Shown here: one piece after another, positions 1 to 10,199 of the stretch
Layout: every line of letters begins with the position of its first letter
Numbering within the stretch: the first letter of the stretch is position 1
DNA from: Elephas maximus indicus
Lineage: Eukaryota > Chordata > Mammalia > Proboscidea > Elephantidae
DNA length: 64,000 nucleotides
Assembly: GCF_024166365.1 (NCBI RefSeq)
Contig: NC_064822.1
Coordinates: forward strand, 103,970,823-104,034,822
Reading direction: 5' to 3'
Notes under the pieces: generated by a model
The model's input: only the letters and a program-made list of their open reading frames with translations
What the model was told of the DNA's origin: nothing
Database searches by the model: none
Made by a program: the position numbers and the translations under genes

Positions 1-97
1 TGTGTATTTTCCAATCCCAGATATTTCATATACGTGGGATCATACAATATCTATTCTTTTGTGACTGACCTGTTTCACTTAGCATAATGTTTTCAAG

Positions 98-359
98 TTG
101 GAGCCCTGGTGGCACAGTCGGTAAGTGCTATGGCTGCTAATCAAAGAGCCAGCAGTTTCAAACCCACTAGCTGCTCCTTCAAAACGCTATGGGGCAGTTC
201 TACTCTGAACTATAAGGTTGCTCTGAGTCAGAATTGGCTCAGCGGCAATGGGTTTGGTTTGTTTTGTTTTGTTTTAATTTTTATCGTGCTTTACTTCTTT
301 AGTTTTTTTTTTAGTGAAAGTTTGCAAATCAAGTCAATCTCTCATGTTATTTTTGCTTT
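98..359 (+). mobile_element. AfroSINE joined to an inverted L1 3'-end fragment in one insertion
   Basis: An AfroSINE head (GGAGCCCTGGTGGCACAGTC) begins at about 100 and the SINE runs to its GGTTTGGTTTG tail near 283. It is followed at about 286-359 by the reverse complement of the terminal piece of this genome's L1 3' UTR (compare 26840-26890). One 13-bp direct repeat, TAATGTTTTCAAG (85-97) and TAATGTTTTTAAG (360-372), brackets the whole. Both parts therefore either arrived together or the L1 end landed in the SINE tail. The uninterrupted paralog near 19555-19575 has a single copy of the repeat. Confidence 0.7.
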
Positions 360-541
360 TAATGTTTTTAAGGCTTATCCATGTTGTACCATGTATCAGG
401 ACTTCATTTCCTTTTATGACTCAGTCCATGTGTATGTATACCACATTTTTTTATTCATTCATCTGTTGATGGACATTTAGGCTGTTTCCACATTTTAGCT
501 ATAGCAAATGGTGCTGCAGTAATCATTGATATAAAATAATC

Positions 542-1044
542 TGGCATGGATTGAATTGTGTATCCCAAAAATGTATGTCAACTTAGCTAGGTCATGATTC
601 CAGGTGTTGTGTAATTATCTGCCATTTTGTCATCTGATGTGATGCCCCTATGTGTTGTAAATCCTATCACTATGATGTAATGAGATGGATTAGTGGCAGT
701 TATGCTGATGAGATCTACAGGATTAGATAGTGTCTTAAGCCAATCTCTTTTGAGGTATAAAAGAAGCAAGCAGAGAGACATAGGGACCTCATACCACCAA
801 GAAAGGAGCACTGGGAGCAGATCTTGTCCCTTGGGCCCAGTTTTCCTGTGCGGAGAAGGTCCTAGTCCAGGGGAAGATTGATTACAAGGACCTTCCTCCA
901 GAGGCAACAGAGAAAGCCTTCCCCTGGAGCTGACACCCTGAATTTGGGCTTCTAGCCTACTAGACTGTGAGAGAATGAACTTCTGTTTGTTGAAGCCATC
1001 CATTTGTGGTATTTCTGTTATAGCAACACTAGATAACCAAGACA
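542..1044 (+). repeat. Fossil MaLR-like (MLT1-type) solo LTR
   Basis: A roughly 500-bp LTR with the MaLR pattern: an opening like TGGATTGAATTGTGT, a region with GGTATAAAAG-like promoter text near 755, 'tgtgagagaatgaacttctgtttgttgaagcc' near the end, and a final AAGACA. Four other copies occur at 2145-2674, 3431-3946, 35723-36243 and 52666-53143. It has no internal coding region, so it is a solo LTR. Flanking bases TAATC and GTATC are a decayed candidate 5-bp target duplication. It sits in the inverted L1 end, and the paralogous site near 19740 is empty. Confidence 0.7.
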
Positions 1045-1244
1045 GTATCTGTTTGCATCATTGCTTTCTATTTTAGTAGTAGAATTGCTAGGTCTTCTGG
1101 GAATTTTGTGTTTAATTTCTTGAGGAACAATCTGTATTCCACAGTGGCTGCACTATTTTACAATTCGACCAGCCATGGATGAGGGTTCCAATTTTTCCAT
1201 ATCTTCATGAAAACTTGTTTTCTGTTTCTCTGATCATAGCCATC

Positions 1245-1797
1245 TGTCTTAACCTGGGTTCTCTAGAGAAGAAAAACCACTAAAGCTATAAATATATATG
1301 GAGAGAGAGATTTATATTAAGGAAATGACTCATTCAGGTGTAGAGGCTGGAACGTTCCTCAGGCTGGAGATTTCTCCTGATTCACTTAGCTGCAAGGGCT
1401 GGCAAACTCAAGACTGGCAAGTTAGACAGCAGGGCTCTGCCTCACAGGTTGCGAAGACTGACAAATCCCAAAATCAGCTGGCAAGATGGCAAGAAAGCTG
1501 CCAGCTCAAGTCCCAAGAACTGGGGGTCATATGAACAGGAGCCAGCTAGAATCCAGCGTGAGCAAAAGCCCATGAGCCTTGCCAGAAAGTCCACTTATAT
1601 TTGAGGTAGTCCACACCCCAGGATAACTCCCTTTCAACTGATTGGCTACTCACAGCAGACCTCATCATGAAGGTGATCACATTCTATCAAATCTTATCAT
1701 GGAAGTGATCACATCATAACTGCCAAGCAGCATCATTACTGCCAAACCACTGAGAGTCAAGGCTCAGCCAAGTTGAAACACAACCTTAACCATCACA
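1245..1797 (-). repeat. ERVL 3' LTR (MLT2-like)
   Basis: On the minus strand it starts TGTGATGGTTAAGG and ends GGTTAAGACA, and contains MLT2-type text such as the CCAATCAGTTGAAAGGGAG segment and the TAAATCTCTCTCC polyadenylation-side segment. A purine-rich GACAAGGGGTGGAC directly precedes it in the element's orientation (1798-1811) and is the likely polypurine tract. It pairs with the LTR at 8409-8973. Confidence 0.85.
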
Positions 1798-2144
1798 GTC
1801 CACCCCTTGTCAACTTGACAACTGCATGCTTCTCCTTAAACCATACATAATCTCTGAATAAAGACAATTATAAACACATACTTGCACCTAACATGACACA
1901 AGGAACACACATACAACCGAATATGCACAAGCCCCTTTTACATCTTATATTTTATAAGTGAAGAAAACAAAACATTTGATGCACACATACAAGACAAAAA
2001 TACTCAGAACAATTACAGTCCTCATTTCTGCAACTGGTCATATGGCCGTAACTGGTATTTAGAGCTACCTTCTTCCACTGCCCATTCCATATTCCCTTTG
2101 CCCTCAGCAAGCACCTCAACTAGTCATGGTTCTTTGCCTGGTGG

Positions 2145-2674
2145 TGTCTTAGTCATCTACTGCTGCTATAACAGAAGTACCACAAGTGAATGGCTTTAAC
2201 AGAGAGAAATTTATTCCCTCACAGTCTAGTAGGCTACAAGTCCAAATTCAGGCCATCACCTCCAGGGAAGTCTATCTCTCTCTGTCAGCTCTGGAGGAAG
2301 GTCCTTCTTGTTAATCTTCCCCTGGACTAGGAGCTTTTCCATCCAGGAACCCTGGGAACAAAAGACAGTCTCTGCTCCTGGTGCTTCTTTTTTGGTGGTA
2401 TGAGGTCCCAGACTCTCTGCTTGCTTCCCTTTCATCTCTTATAAGATAAAAGGTGGTGCAGATCACACCCCAGGGAAACTCCTTTTACATTGGTTCAGGG
2501 ATGTGACCTGAGCAAGGGTGTTATGTCCCACCCTAAATCTCTTAACCACAGGCAGAAATTATGATTTATAACCCGTAGGAAAATCACAAAATGGAGAACA
2601 ACCACACAATACTGGGAATCCTGGCCTAACCAAGTTGACACATATTTTGGGTGGACACAATTCAATCCACGACA
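2145..2674 (-). repeat. Fossil MaLR-like solo LTR nested in ERVL
   Basis: Reverse-oriented copy of the same roughly 500-bp LTR family as 542-1044 (the + strand begins TGTCTTAGTCATCTACTGC and ends ATCCACGACA). It is bracketed by a perfect 5-bp target duplication, GGTGG, at 2140-2144 and 2675-2679. It lies near the 3' end of the ERVL interior, downstream of the dUTPase in element orientation, and so is younger than the provirus. Confidence 0.85.
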
Positions 2675-4560
2675 GGTGGGGTGTCCCAAAACTTCATTCT
2701 GGAAGGGTCTGGGCCATTAGTAGTCATGTCAAAATTAGGTTGCTCTAGTTTTCCATTCACTTTAATCATAGGGCATGGTAGTACTAAGAGATGCCCTAAG
2801 GGATCTCCTGCGTTCCAGACATATTTTTCTTTACTTCCATTATGTAATATCAATCCAGTTTCCTCTTGGGTAGTCAGGATCAATAACACCAGCCAGTGTG
2901 GTAACTCCTTTCTTTCCCAATGATCCAGAGGCATAAGGAGCCCAAAGTGGCCAGGTGGCATTCTTAACTTCCAGTTCAATGGAATCAGTGATGTGTCTCC
3001 AGGTGGCAGCATTCCTCCCTTTGGAACCAAGACCTCTAGACCTGCAGAGAATAAGGTTATGGGGACAGGAAGCAAAAATTTGCAAGTGTGTCACTAGGGG
3101 TAATAGTGAGTGGTGCCACTCCCATTTCCACCCCTTGATTCCTGGACCTATGAACCCTAGCTATGGGAGAAAGAGCACCATATATTGGACACTGGTTTAG
3201 AGCATATACAGCCTCCTGGAGAACATTTCCCCAACCCTGCAAGGTATTGCCTCCTAGCTGGTGCCATAATTGTGTCTTTAGAAGGCCATTCCACCATTCT
3301 ATCAAGGTAGCTGCTTCAGGATGATGGAGAACATGGTAAGACCAGTGAATTCCATGAGCATGGGCCCATTGCCACACTTCATTTGCTATGAAGTGAGTCC
3401 CTTGATCCAAGGTGATTCTGTGTGGGCTACTGTCTTAGTTATCTAGTGCTACTGTAACAGAAATACCACAAGTGGACAGCTTAATAAAGAGAAATTTATT
3501 ATCTCACAGTCTAGAAGGCTAGAAGTCTAAATTCAGGGTGCCAGCTCCAGGGAAAGGCTCCCTCCCTCTATCAGCTCTGGGGGATGGTCCTTGTTATCAA
3601 TCCTCCCCAAAGAGTTTCTCAGCACAGGGCTCCTGGGTCCAAAGGACACACTATTCTCCCAGCTCTAGTTTCTTGTTGGTATGAGGTCCCCATGTCTCTC
3701 TGCTCACTTCTTTCTTTTACATCTCAAAAAGATTGATTTAAGACACAACCTAATCTTGTAGATTGAGTCCTGCCTCATTAACATAACTGCCATTAATCCC
3801 AACTCATTAACATCATAGAGGTAGGATTTACAACATATAGGAAAATAACATCAGATGACAAAATCATGGACAATCACACAATACTGGGAATCACAGCCTA
3901 GCCAAGTTGACACACATTTTTGGGGAACACAATTCAATCCATAACAGCTACCATGATGGTGGATAAGGCATTCTAAAAGTCCATGGATAATAGTTTTGGT
4001 AGAAGCATTGTGAGCAGGGAAGGTAAATCTATATCCAAAGTCAGTGTCAATTCCAGTAAGAATGAAATGTTGCCCTTTCCATGATGGAAGTGGTCCAATG
4101 TAATCAACTTGCCACGAGGTTGCTGGCTGATCACCTCGATGGATGACGCCATATTGGGGACTCAGTGTTGGTCTCTGCTACTGGCAGATTGGGCACTCAG
4201 CAGTAACTGTAGCCAAGTCAGCCTTGGTGAGTAGAAGTCCATGTTGCTGAGCCTATGCATAATGTCCATCTCTGCCACCAAGACCACTTTGTTCATGAGT
4301 CTATTGAGCAACAACAGAAGTGTCTGGGGGAAAAGGATGAGTGGTTTCCATGGAACAGAACGTGTCATCCTAGCCACTTGATTATTAAAATCATCCTCTG
4401 CTGAGGTCATCCTTTGGGGAGCATTCACATGAGATGCAAATATCTTCATTCTTTGGCCCATTCAGAGATGTCTGTCCACATACCACTTCCCCATACCTCC
4501 TTGTCTTCAATTTTCCAACCATGTTCCTTCCAAGTACCTAACCAACCGGTCAAACCATTG
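2675..4560 (-). pseudogene. ERVL integrase and dUTPase remnant
   Basis: Fossil pol 3' region. Translated minus-strand stretches show an ERVL integrase core ('WAHAHGIHWSYHV', 'GLLKTQLWHQLGGNTLQGWG', 3057-3410), its upstream zinc-binding/linker part (4162-4461), and a trimeric-type dUTPase with 'LEVLVPKGGMLPPGDTS' and 'LAGVIDPDYPRGN' (about 2662-3094). The dUTPase directly follows integrase, the arrangement known for ERVL. The region is interrupted by the solo LTR at 3431-3946 and is broken throughout. Confidence 0.85.
3431..3946 (-). repeat. Second fossil MaLR-like solo LTR nested in ERVL integrase
   Basis: Reverse-oriented, about 516 bp, same family as 2145-2674. A perfect 5-bp target duplication GCTAC flanks it (3426-3430 and 3947-3951). 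It lies in the integrase region of the ERVL. Two independent insertions of one LTR family occur within 1.3 kb. Confidence 0.87.
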
Positions 4561-6607
4561 GTCACAGCCCATGAATGAGTATACACTCACACATCTGGCT
4601 ATTTCTCCTTCTGAGAAAAGTGAACAACCAGGTGCATTGCTCAAAGTTCTGCTCATTGGGAGAATTTCCCTTCACCACTGTCCTTCCAGGAGGTCCCAGA
4701 AATGGTCTGTAGTGTTGTTCACTTTCAAGTGGTACCTACATATCACACAGAACCATCTGTAAACCTGATACAGGTTTTCTCTTCTTCGGTCAACTGATCA
4801 TATGGAACTCCTCATAAGGCCAAAGGTGCATACTGGGAGATGGAAGGTAATGTGACAGGATGGAGACCATGGGCATTTGGGCCACTCCCTCATGCAACTT
4901 ACTTGTGCCTTCAGGGCCTCTTCTGGCCTGATCTCATATATACCACTTTCATTTAATGATGGAGTACTGCTGTGCACATCCAACTTTGTGACTCTTTGGT
5001 TCAGACAACACCCAGTACATGATGGCCACATGGCTAAGGCCACAAGATGACTTGGTGGCCCATGGTTAAGTGTTCAGTCTCTATTAAGGCCCAGTAACAA
5101 AACAAAAGTTGTTTCTCAAAAAGAGAGTAGTTTTCTGCAAAGGATGGCAGGGCTTTGCCCCAAAATCCTAAGGGTCTGCACTGTGATTCACCAATAGGTG
5201 CCTGCCAAAGACCCCGAACAGCATCTCTATCTGCCATGGACAATTCAGGTACCATTTTATCAGCCATATCATATGGCTCAAGTGGCAGAGTTGCTGGTAC
5301 AGCATGCTGAACCTGTTGCACAGCCTTCTGTTGGTCTGGGCCCCACTCAAAACTAGCAGCTTCTCAAGTCACTTGATAAATAGACTGAGAAGCACACCCA
5401 TATGAGGGATATGTTGCCTCCAAAATCAAAAGAAGCCCACTAGGCTTTGTGCCTCCTTTTTAGTTGTGGGACAGGCCAGATGCAATAACTTATCCCTCAA
5501 CTTCAGAAGGAATATCTCGACATGCCCCACACCACTGGACCCCTAGAAATTTCACTGAGGTGGAAGGTGCCTGAATTTGGGGGGGGATTAATTTCCCTCC
5601 CTCTAACATGTAAATGTTTTACCAATAAGTCCAGAGTCATTGAAACTTCCTCCTAATTAGGTCCGATGAGCATAATGTCATCAATGAATGGACCAGTGTG
5701 ACATCTTGTGGAAGGGAGAGTCAATCAAAGTCCCTGAGGACTAAATTATGACATAGGGATGGAGAGTCGATGTAGCCTGGAGGTAGGACACTCGCCTTGC
5801 CAGCTGAAGGCAAACTGCTTCAGGTGGTCCTTTGAAACAGGAATGGAGAAAAAGGTATTAGCCAGATCAATAGCTGCATACCAGGTACCAGAAGATGTAT
5901 TCATTTGCTCAAGCAATGAAACTACATCTAGAACAGCAGTTGCAATTGGAGTTGCTCACTGGTTAAGTTTTCAATAATCCACTGTCATTCTCCAAGATCC
6001 ACCTGTTTTTTCCACAGCCAAATAGGTAAGTTGAATGGGGATGTGGTGGGAATCACCACCCCCGAATCCTTCAAGTCCTTGATGGTGGCAGTAATCTCTT
6101 CAATCTCTCCAGGAAAGTGGTATTGCTTTTAGTTTACTATTTTCATAGGTAGGTGCAATCTAATGGCTTCCACTTGGTTTTTCCTACCATAATAGCCCTT
6201 ACTCCATTTGTCAGGAATCCAGTGTGAGGGTTCTGCCAGTTTCTGAGTATATCTATTCCAACTATGCATTCTGGAATTTGGGGAGTCACTACAGGGTGGG
6301 TATGGAGACCTACTGGACCTACTGTAAGATGGACATGAGCTAAGACTCCATTAGCAACCTGACCTCCATATTCCCCCACTCTGACTGGAGGGCCACAGTG
6401 ACGTTTTCAGCCTCTTGGAATTAGTGTCAGTTCAGAGCCAGTATCCAGTAATCTCCAAAAAGTCTGATTATTTCCTTTTCTCCAGTGAACAGTCCCTCTA
6501 GTAAAAGACTGTAGATCCCATTGGGGAACGCTGAGAGAAAGACTAACGGTATAAATTTTTGACAGTGTAGTGAGGTCCTTCTTCAAGGGGACCCAGCCTC
6601 CCCCCAT
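4561..6607 (-). pseudogene. ERVL protease, reverse transcriptase and RNase H remnant
   Basis: Fossil pol 5' region on the minus strand. An aspartic-protease-like part with 'LLDTGSELTLIPRG' lies at 6407-6607 and continues as 'HPVVTPQIPECIVGIDILRNWQNPH' at 6143-6379. Reverse transcriptase text follows at about 5500-6130, and RNase H-like text ('PLGFWGKALPSFAENYSLFEKQLL') at about 5034-5321. The same order and much of the same wording recur in the second ERVL at 46.7-47.7 kb. Broken throughout; no function expected. Confidence 0.8.
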
Positions 6608-8388
6608 TCGAGGGATTGTGGGTCTTTAAATTCTCTCAAGTCCGGGAATTGATTGAGAAGCCATGAGTCTCTAGTCTGGTGATTCGAGTTAGACTGCAGT
6701 TCACTGGACCTAGAATTCCTCAGCTTGTACAAATCAAGTCAATATTTAGTACTAAAAAAAACTAAAAAAAAATTTTAAAATATTTAGTAGATGTCCTATA
6801 TATTTCACTCCTAGGGACACCACTACTAAGTAGTCAATGCCATAAGTCCATACCAATCAGACTAGTCTGTTTACTGCTTTGACTTTGCTGTTCTTTATGG
6901 TAACCATGGCCACCTTGTTTTTGTCAATTAAGTGCCACCACTTAGCCCCTACTACTATGGGGTCCAATCAACCCCAGTGTAGATAGATGTCTTAATTCAG
7001 TTAGGGCAGTTCCCACTGTCAAATCGGACTTAAATAAAACAGTAATCACAGCAGTTTAAGGATGCTGTGGCTTCCTTCACAAATTTGTTCCTTGCAGTTG
7101 TGGTAAAAGGTGTGTCCTCTGGGCACTGCATGTATGGGTGTGTGGGTCTAACCTGAAAAATCCACTCTAACATGCCAATTTCCCTAAGCCTTTGGATATC
7201 TTCTTCTACAGTATAAGGCAGGTCTGGTACTTCAACTTGATTTTCTATGGGCCACCATGTAATCCATGCTTCAGCTACCCAACCAAATAAACTATTAGAT
7301 TCTTTCCTAACTTTTCCAGCTGAAACACTGAATGAAGAACCTATGCTTAGTGGTCCATATCAATAAGCTCAGGCTGATGGAATTTGTGTTCTTTGCACCA
7401 TTATCGCACACCCTTAAGAGCCTTTCCCACACATATTGCCCAGGTTTCTGTTTGTACATATCAGAAAAGTCAAGCAGTTCTTTTGGGGTATAGTGTACCT
7501 CCTCCTGGATCACAATTTGTACTTCACTTTTTGAGGTTCACCAGGACTTAAGTCTAGTTATAGGTCTAGAAGCCAAAACTGGTGGCAGGAAAATGTTTTG
7601 AGAACATTTCAGCATTGTCTTGTAAAGCATCTACTTCAGGTGATGCCCCAGGCAATGACTCAAACAAAGGCCCTTTAGATGCAGCTGAGTTAATCTCATT
7701 AGATGGGTGTGGCAGGACTAATGGTTTTACTGGGGAGGGTGGTTTAGCAGACAAACATGGAATAACCTCTTCAGATGAAAGTGAGAGGGCTGGTTCTGTT
7801 GACAGGAGTGATTCAACAGAATTCAGGAGCTCAGAGTCCCCAGCTTCCTGATTATCTGAACATATGCCCCCATCCCAAGTTTCAGGATCTCACTTCTTCC
7901 CAATCAATACCCTCTCTTTAACTTTAGATGTCACTCAAGGTTGGGAATTGAGTTGGTGTTGTAATTCAGCCACTCTGGGTTTGGTTTTCGGCAATATCAG
8001 CTCTGTTACTACAAGAAATAAGCCTTCCTTTCAAGGCACAAGTGAAAATTTTGAGGTCATTTATGTGGTGCTTGAGCTTTGCTCGGAATCCCTGAGCTCA
8101 TCCCTTTCTTTCGCTAGTTTATCTAGCAAAAGTAGGACACACCAATCAGCTTCCTTATACTTCTCATTATAATAAAATTGTAGAAAGGTATCAAACAAGA
8201 AATCATCCAGAGCCTCGCCTTTCACCAATACCTGATCTAGGTGATATTTTGCATATTTCTATTGCCACCTCACACCATGGATTAGCAGTGCTCTCTTTAC
8301 TACTGGAAGCAGAGTCATCAACATCTTTACCGCTTACCAGACTTGAGAAACAATTTAGAAAACTCATCCTTAAAATTTTGTTTCTCTA
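6608..8388 (-). pseudogene. ERVL gag remnant
   Basis: The stretch between the 5' LTR/primer site and the protease matches, in order, the gag region of the second ERVL (47740-49540) and weaker fragments at about 18.3-18.7 and 40.0-40.5 kb. Readable minus-strand pieces such as 7566-7754 include the acidic, Pro/Ser-rich segment. It is recognised from position and paralogy more than from a conserved motif. Broken; fossil. Confidence 0.7.
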
Positions 8389-8406
8389 GAACCACTTTCG
8401 GTACCA
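8389..8406 (-). other. ERVL primer-binding site (tRNA-Leu type)
   Basis: Immediately inside the 5' LTR (two bases beyond its end at 8409) the minus strand reads TGGTACCGAAAGTGGTTC. That begins with the TGG expected for a tRNA 3' CCA end and resembles the leucine-tRNA primer used by ERVL. The second ERVL has a decayed equivalent just left of 49553. Confidence 0.55.
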
Positions 8407-8408
8407 GA

Positions 8409-8973
8409 TATCTTAGGCTGGGTTCTCTAGAGAAGAAAAACCAGTAAAGCATATAAATTATAAATACATAGAGAGAGATTTATATTAAGGAAATGACTCA
8501 TGCAGTTGTAAAGGCTGGAATGTGGGTCAGGCTGGAGGTTTTCTCCTAATTCACATAGCCGCAGAGGCTGGTAAACCCAAGATCAGCAAGTCAGACAGCA
8601 GGGCTTTGGCTTACAAGCTGTGAAGGCTGACAAATTCCAAGACTGGCAAGAAAGATGGCAAGTAAGCTGCTAGCTCAAGTCCAAGAACTGGAGGTCAGAT
8701 GAACAGGACCCAGCTTCAGGATCCAGTGAAAGCAAAAGCCCATGAGACTTGCCAGAAAGTCCACTTACATTTGAGGCAGGCCACTCCCCCAAGGAAACTC
8801 CCTTTCAACAGATTGGCTACACACAACAGATCCTATCATGCAGATAATTGCATTATATCAAATCTTGTCATGGAAGTGATCACATCATCATACAACTGCC
8901 AAACTACATCATAACTGCCAAACCACAGACAGTCAAGGCTCAGCCAAGCTGACACACAGCCTTAACAATCACA
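8409..8973 (-). repeat. ERVL 5' LTR (MLT2-like)
   Basis: Partner of the LTR at 1245-1797. Shared blocks include GGGTTCTCTAGAGAAGAAAA, GATTTATATTAAGGAAATGA and CCCTTTCAACAGATTGGCTAC. The element-orientation start (TGTGATTGTTAAGG) is at 8973, followed by the target duplication CCATC (8974-8978). By eye it differs from its partner at roughly 15% of positions, so the insertion is ancient. Confidence 0.85.
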
Positions 8974-9036
8974 CCATCCTAGTAGGGATGAAATGGTAAC
9001 TCATTGTGGCTTTGATTTGCATGTCCCTAATGCAAA

Positions 9037-9208
9037 GGGAGTGGAGCCCTGGTGGCGTAGTGGTTAAGAGCTCAGCTGCTAACCAAAAAGTTGGCAGTTC
9101 AAATTCACCAGTCATGCCTTGGAAACCCTATGGGGCAGTTCTACAGTACCCTATACAGTCACTATGAGTTGGAATTGATTTGATGACAACGGGTTTGTTT
9201 GGTTTTGG
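9037..9208 (+). mobile_element. AfroSINE, shared with the duplicate at 20013
   Basis: A full AfroSINE: GGAGCCCTGGTGGCGTAGTG head with tRNA-like A and B boxes (GGTTAAGAGCTCAGCTGC, GGCAGTTCAAATTC), and a tail GGGTTTGTTTGGTTTTGG. The target duplication TAATGCAAA lies at 9028-9036 and 9209-9217. The same SINE sits at the same place in the paralogous block (20013-20163), so it predates that duplication. Confidence 0.85.
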
Positions 9209-9217
9209 TAATGCAAA

Positions 9218-9734
9218 TGGTAGACGGAACCACTGAATTTGTAGTCAGCAGGTTAGAAGTAAGGGACCCCAGTGGGGATGTGGGGGGCCTGAGCTTGTAG
9301 TTGGAATCCTGAAGGGTAGTGAGAAAACCCCAAATTTGTGGCCAGAAAGTCAGAAATGAGGATGTCATGTGGACTCCCCAATTTGTGGCTGTCATCTGAA
9401 GTCTTGGGCCAAGTTGGCAGTCTGGAGAACTGTGTCCTTCAACCTGGGAGATTTAACCTAGCTCTGGGTGGCTAGGGTCAGAGAAAGAAATGTATGATCA
9501 ACTCGTGTCAGAATTTAACTCAGAAGAAATAAGGATTTGTTATATTCTCGTATTTGGAGTCTGGAAAAAGTGAAGTTGGCGTACCCTTACAGTTATTTAT
9601 AACTCCATTAAAATATTGATAACACTTTCTTCCCTCAGATAAGAAAAAAATATTGAACTTAAACATTTTAATAGCCCATTGCATGAATTATTAGTAATAA
9701 TTCATGGCATGTTTGAATTATTAACTGTTTAACA
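9218..9734. other. Duplicated non-coding block, first copy
   Basis: No gene. Positions 9218-9620 match 20175-20596 almost base for base in order (for example 'ggctgtcatctgaagtcttgg', 'gcctggctagggtcagagaaag'-like text). Short 'aatttgtggc/aatttgtagt' phrases recur inside, suggesting an unrecognised old repeat. Positions 9625-9734 have no match in the window because the second copy is cut off by an L1 at 20597. Confidence 0.6.
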
Positions 9735-10180
9735 GAGATAGATAGCATCAAATCAACTGACTCATGATGATATTATATACAAAAGAAAGAAACATTGCTC
9801 AGTCCTGCAACATTCTCACAATCATTGGCATGTTCAAGTCCACTGTTGTGGCTATTGTGCCAAACAATCTCACCAAGGGTCTCCTGGCCTGTTGGCCACT
9901 ACTCCACCAAACCTGATGTCCTCCTCTAGTGGCTGATCCCTCTTGATGAAGTGTCCAAAGCAAGCAAGCTGGACAATGTTCTGTTGGGATCCATCAGGTT
10001 TTCACAGGCTAATTTTCAGAAGTAGATGGCCAGGCCTTTCTATCTAGTATATCTTAGTCTAAAAGTTCCACTGAAACCTGTCCACCATGGGTGATGCTGC
10101 TGATATTTGAAACACAGGTGACATAGCTTCCAAAATCATAGGAACACGAAAGCCTCCACAGTACACCAAACTGACAAGAT
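9735..10180 (-). mobile_element. Internally deleted RTE LINE derivative
   Basis: Reading the minus strand, the right part (about 9980-10180) matches the 5' end of the nearly complete RTE at 33530-33716 ('ccatgggtgatgctgctgatatttgaa', 'cttagtctaaaagttcc'). The left part (9735-9960) matches the RTE 3' end (compare 30500-30720). The roughly 2.8 kb between, including the reverse transcriptase, is missing. A second element of similar design is at 57126-57516. It has diverged well from the other RTE copies. Confidence 0.65.
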
Positions 10181-10199
10181 GGGTAACTCTTTAACAAAC

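Larger units (their letters stand above)
1..1244 (-). mobile_element. Old LINE-1 3' end, inverted, interrupted by later insertions
   Basis: The + strand reads as the reverse complement of an old mammalian L1 3' UTR (stretches such as 'ttcacttagcataatgttttcaag', 'cagtggctgcactatttta'). The same sequence recurs at about 19430-19990 without interruption, which shows that three things entered here later: the composite SINE at 98-359, the LTR at 542-1044, and the ERVL provirus starting at 1245. The L1 resumes at 8974-9027 on the far side of the provirus. No coding capacity remains. The left edge lies outside the window. Confidence 0.75.
1245..8973 (-). mobile_element. Fossil ERVL endogenous retrovirus, LTR to LTR
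   Basis: A class III (ERVL) provirus read on the minus strand: 5' LTR 8409-8973, a primer-binding site just inside it, then gag, protease, reverse transcriptase/RNase H, integrase and the dUTPase that typically follows integrase in ERVL, then a purine-rich tract and the 3' LTR 1245-1797. No env is seen, as is usual for the family. The 5-bp repeat CCATC flanks it (1240-1244 and 8974-8978), matching the ERVL target duplication length. It is old: the two LTRs differ at roughly 15% of positions by eye. All coding regions carry many breaks. Two younger solo LTRs are nested in it. The paralogous locus near 19945 lacks it. Confidence 0.88.

Noticed and set aside
2662-3410. Open frames resembling a host dUTPase and an integrase-derived gene
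   Set aside because: They belong to the ERVL fossil: flanked by its LTRs, colinear with retroviral pol, and broken. No sign of domestication.
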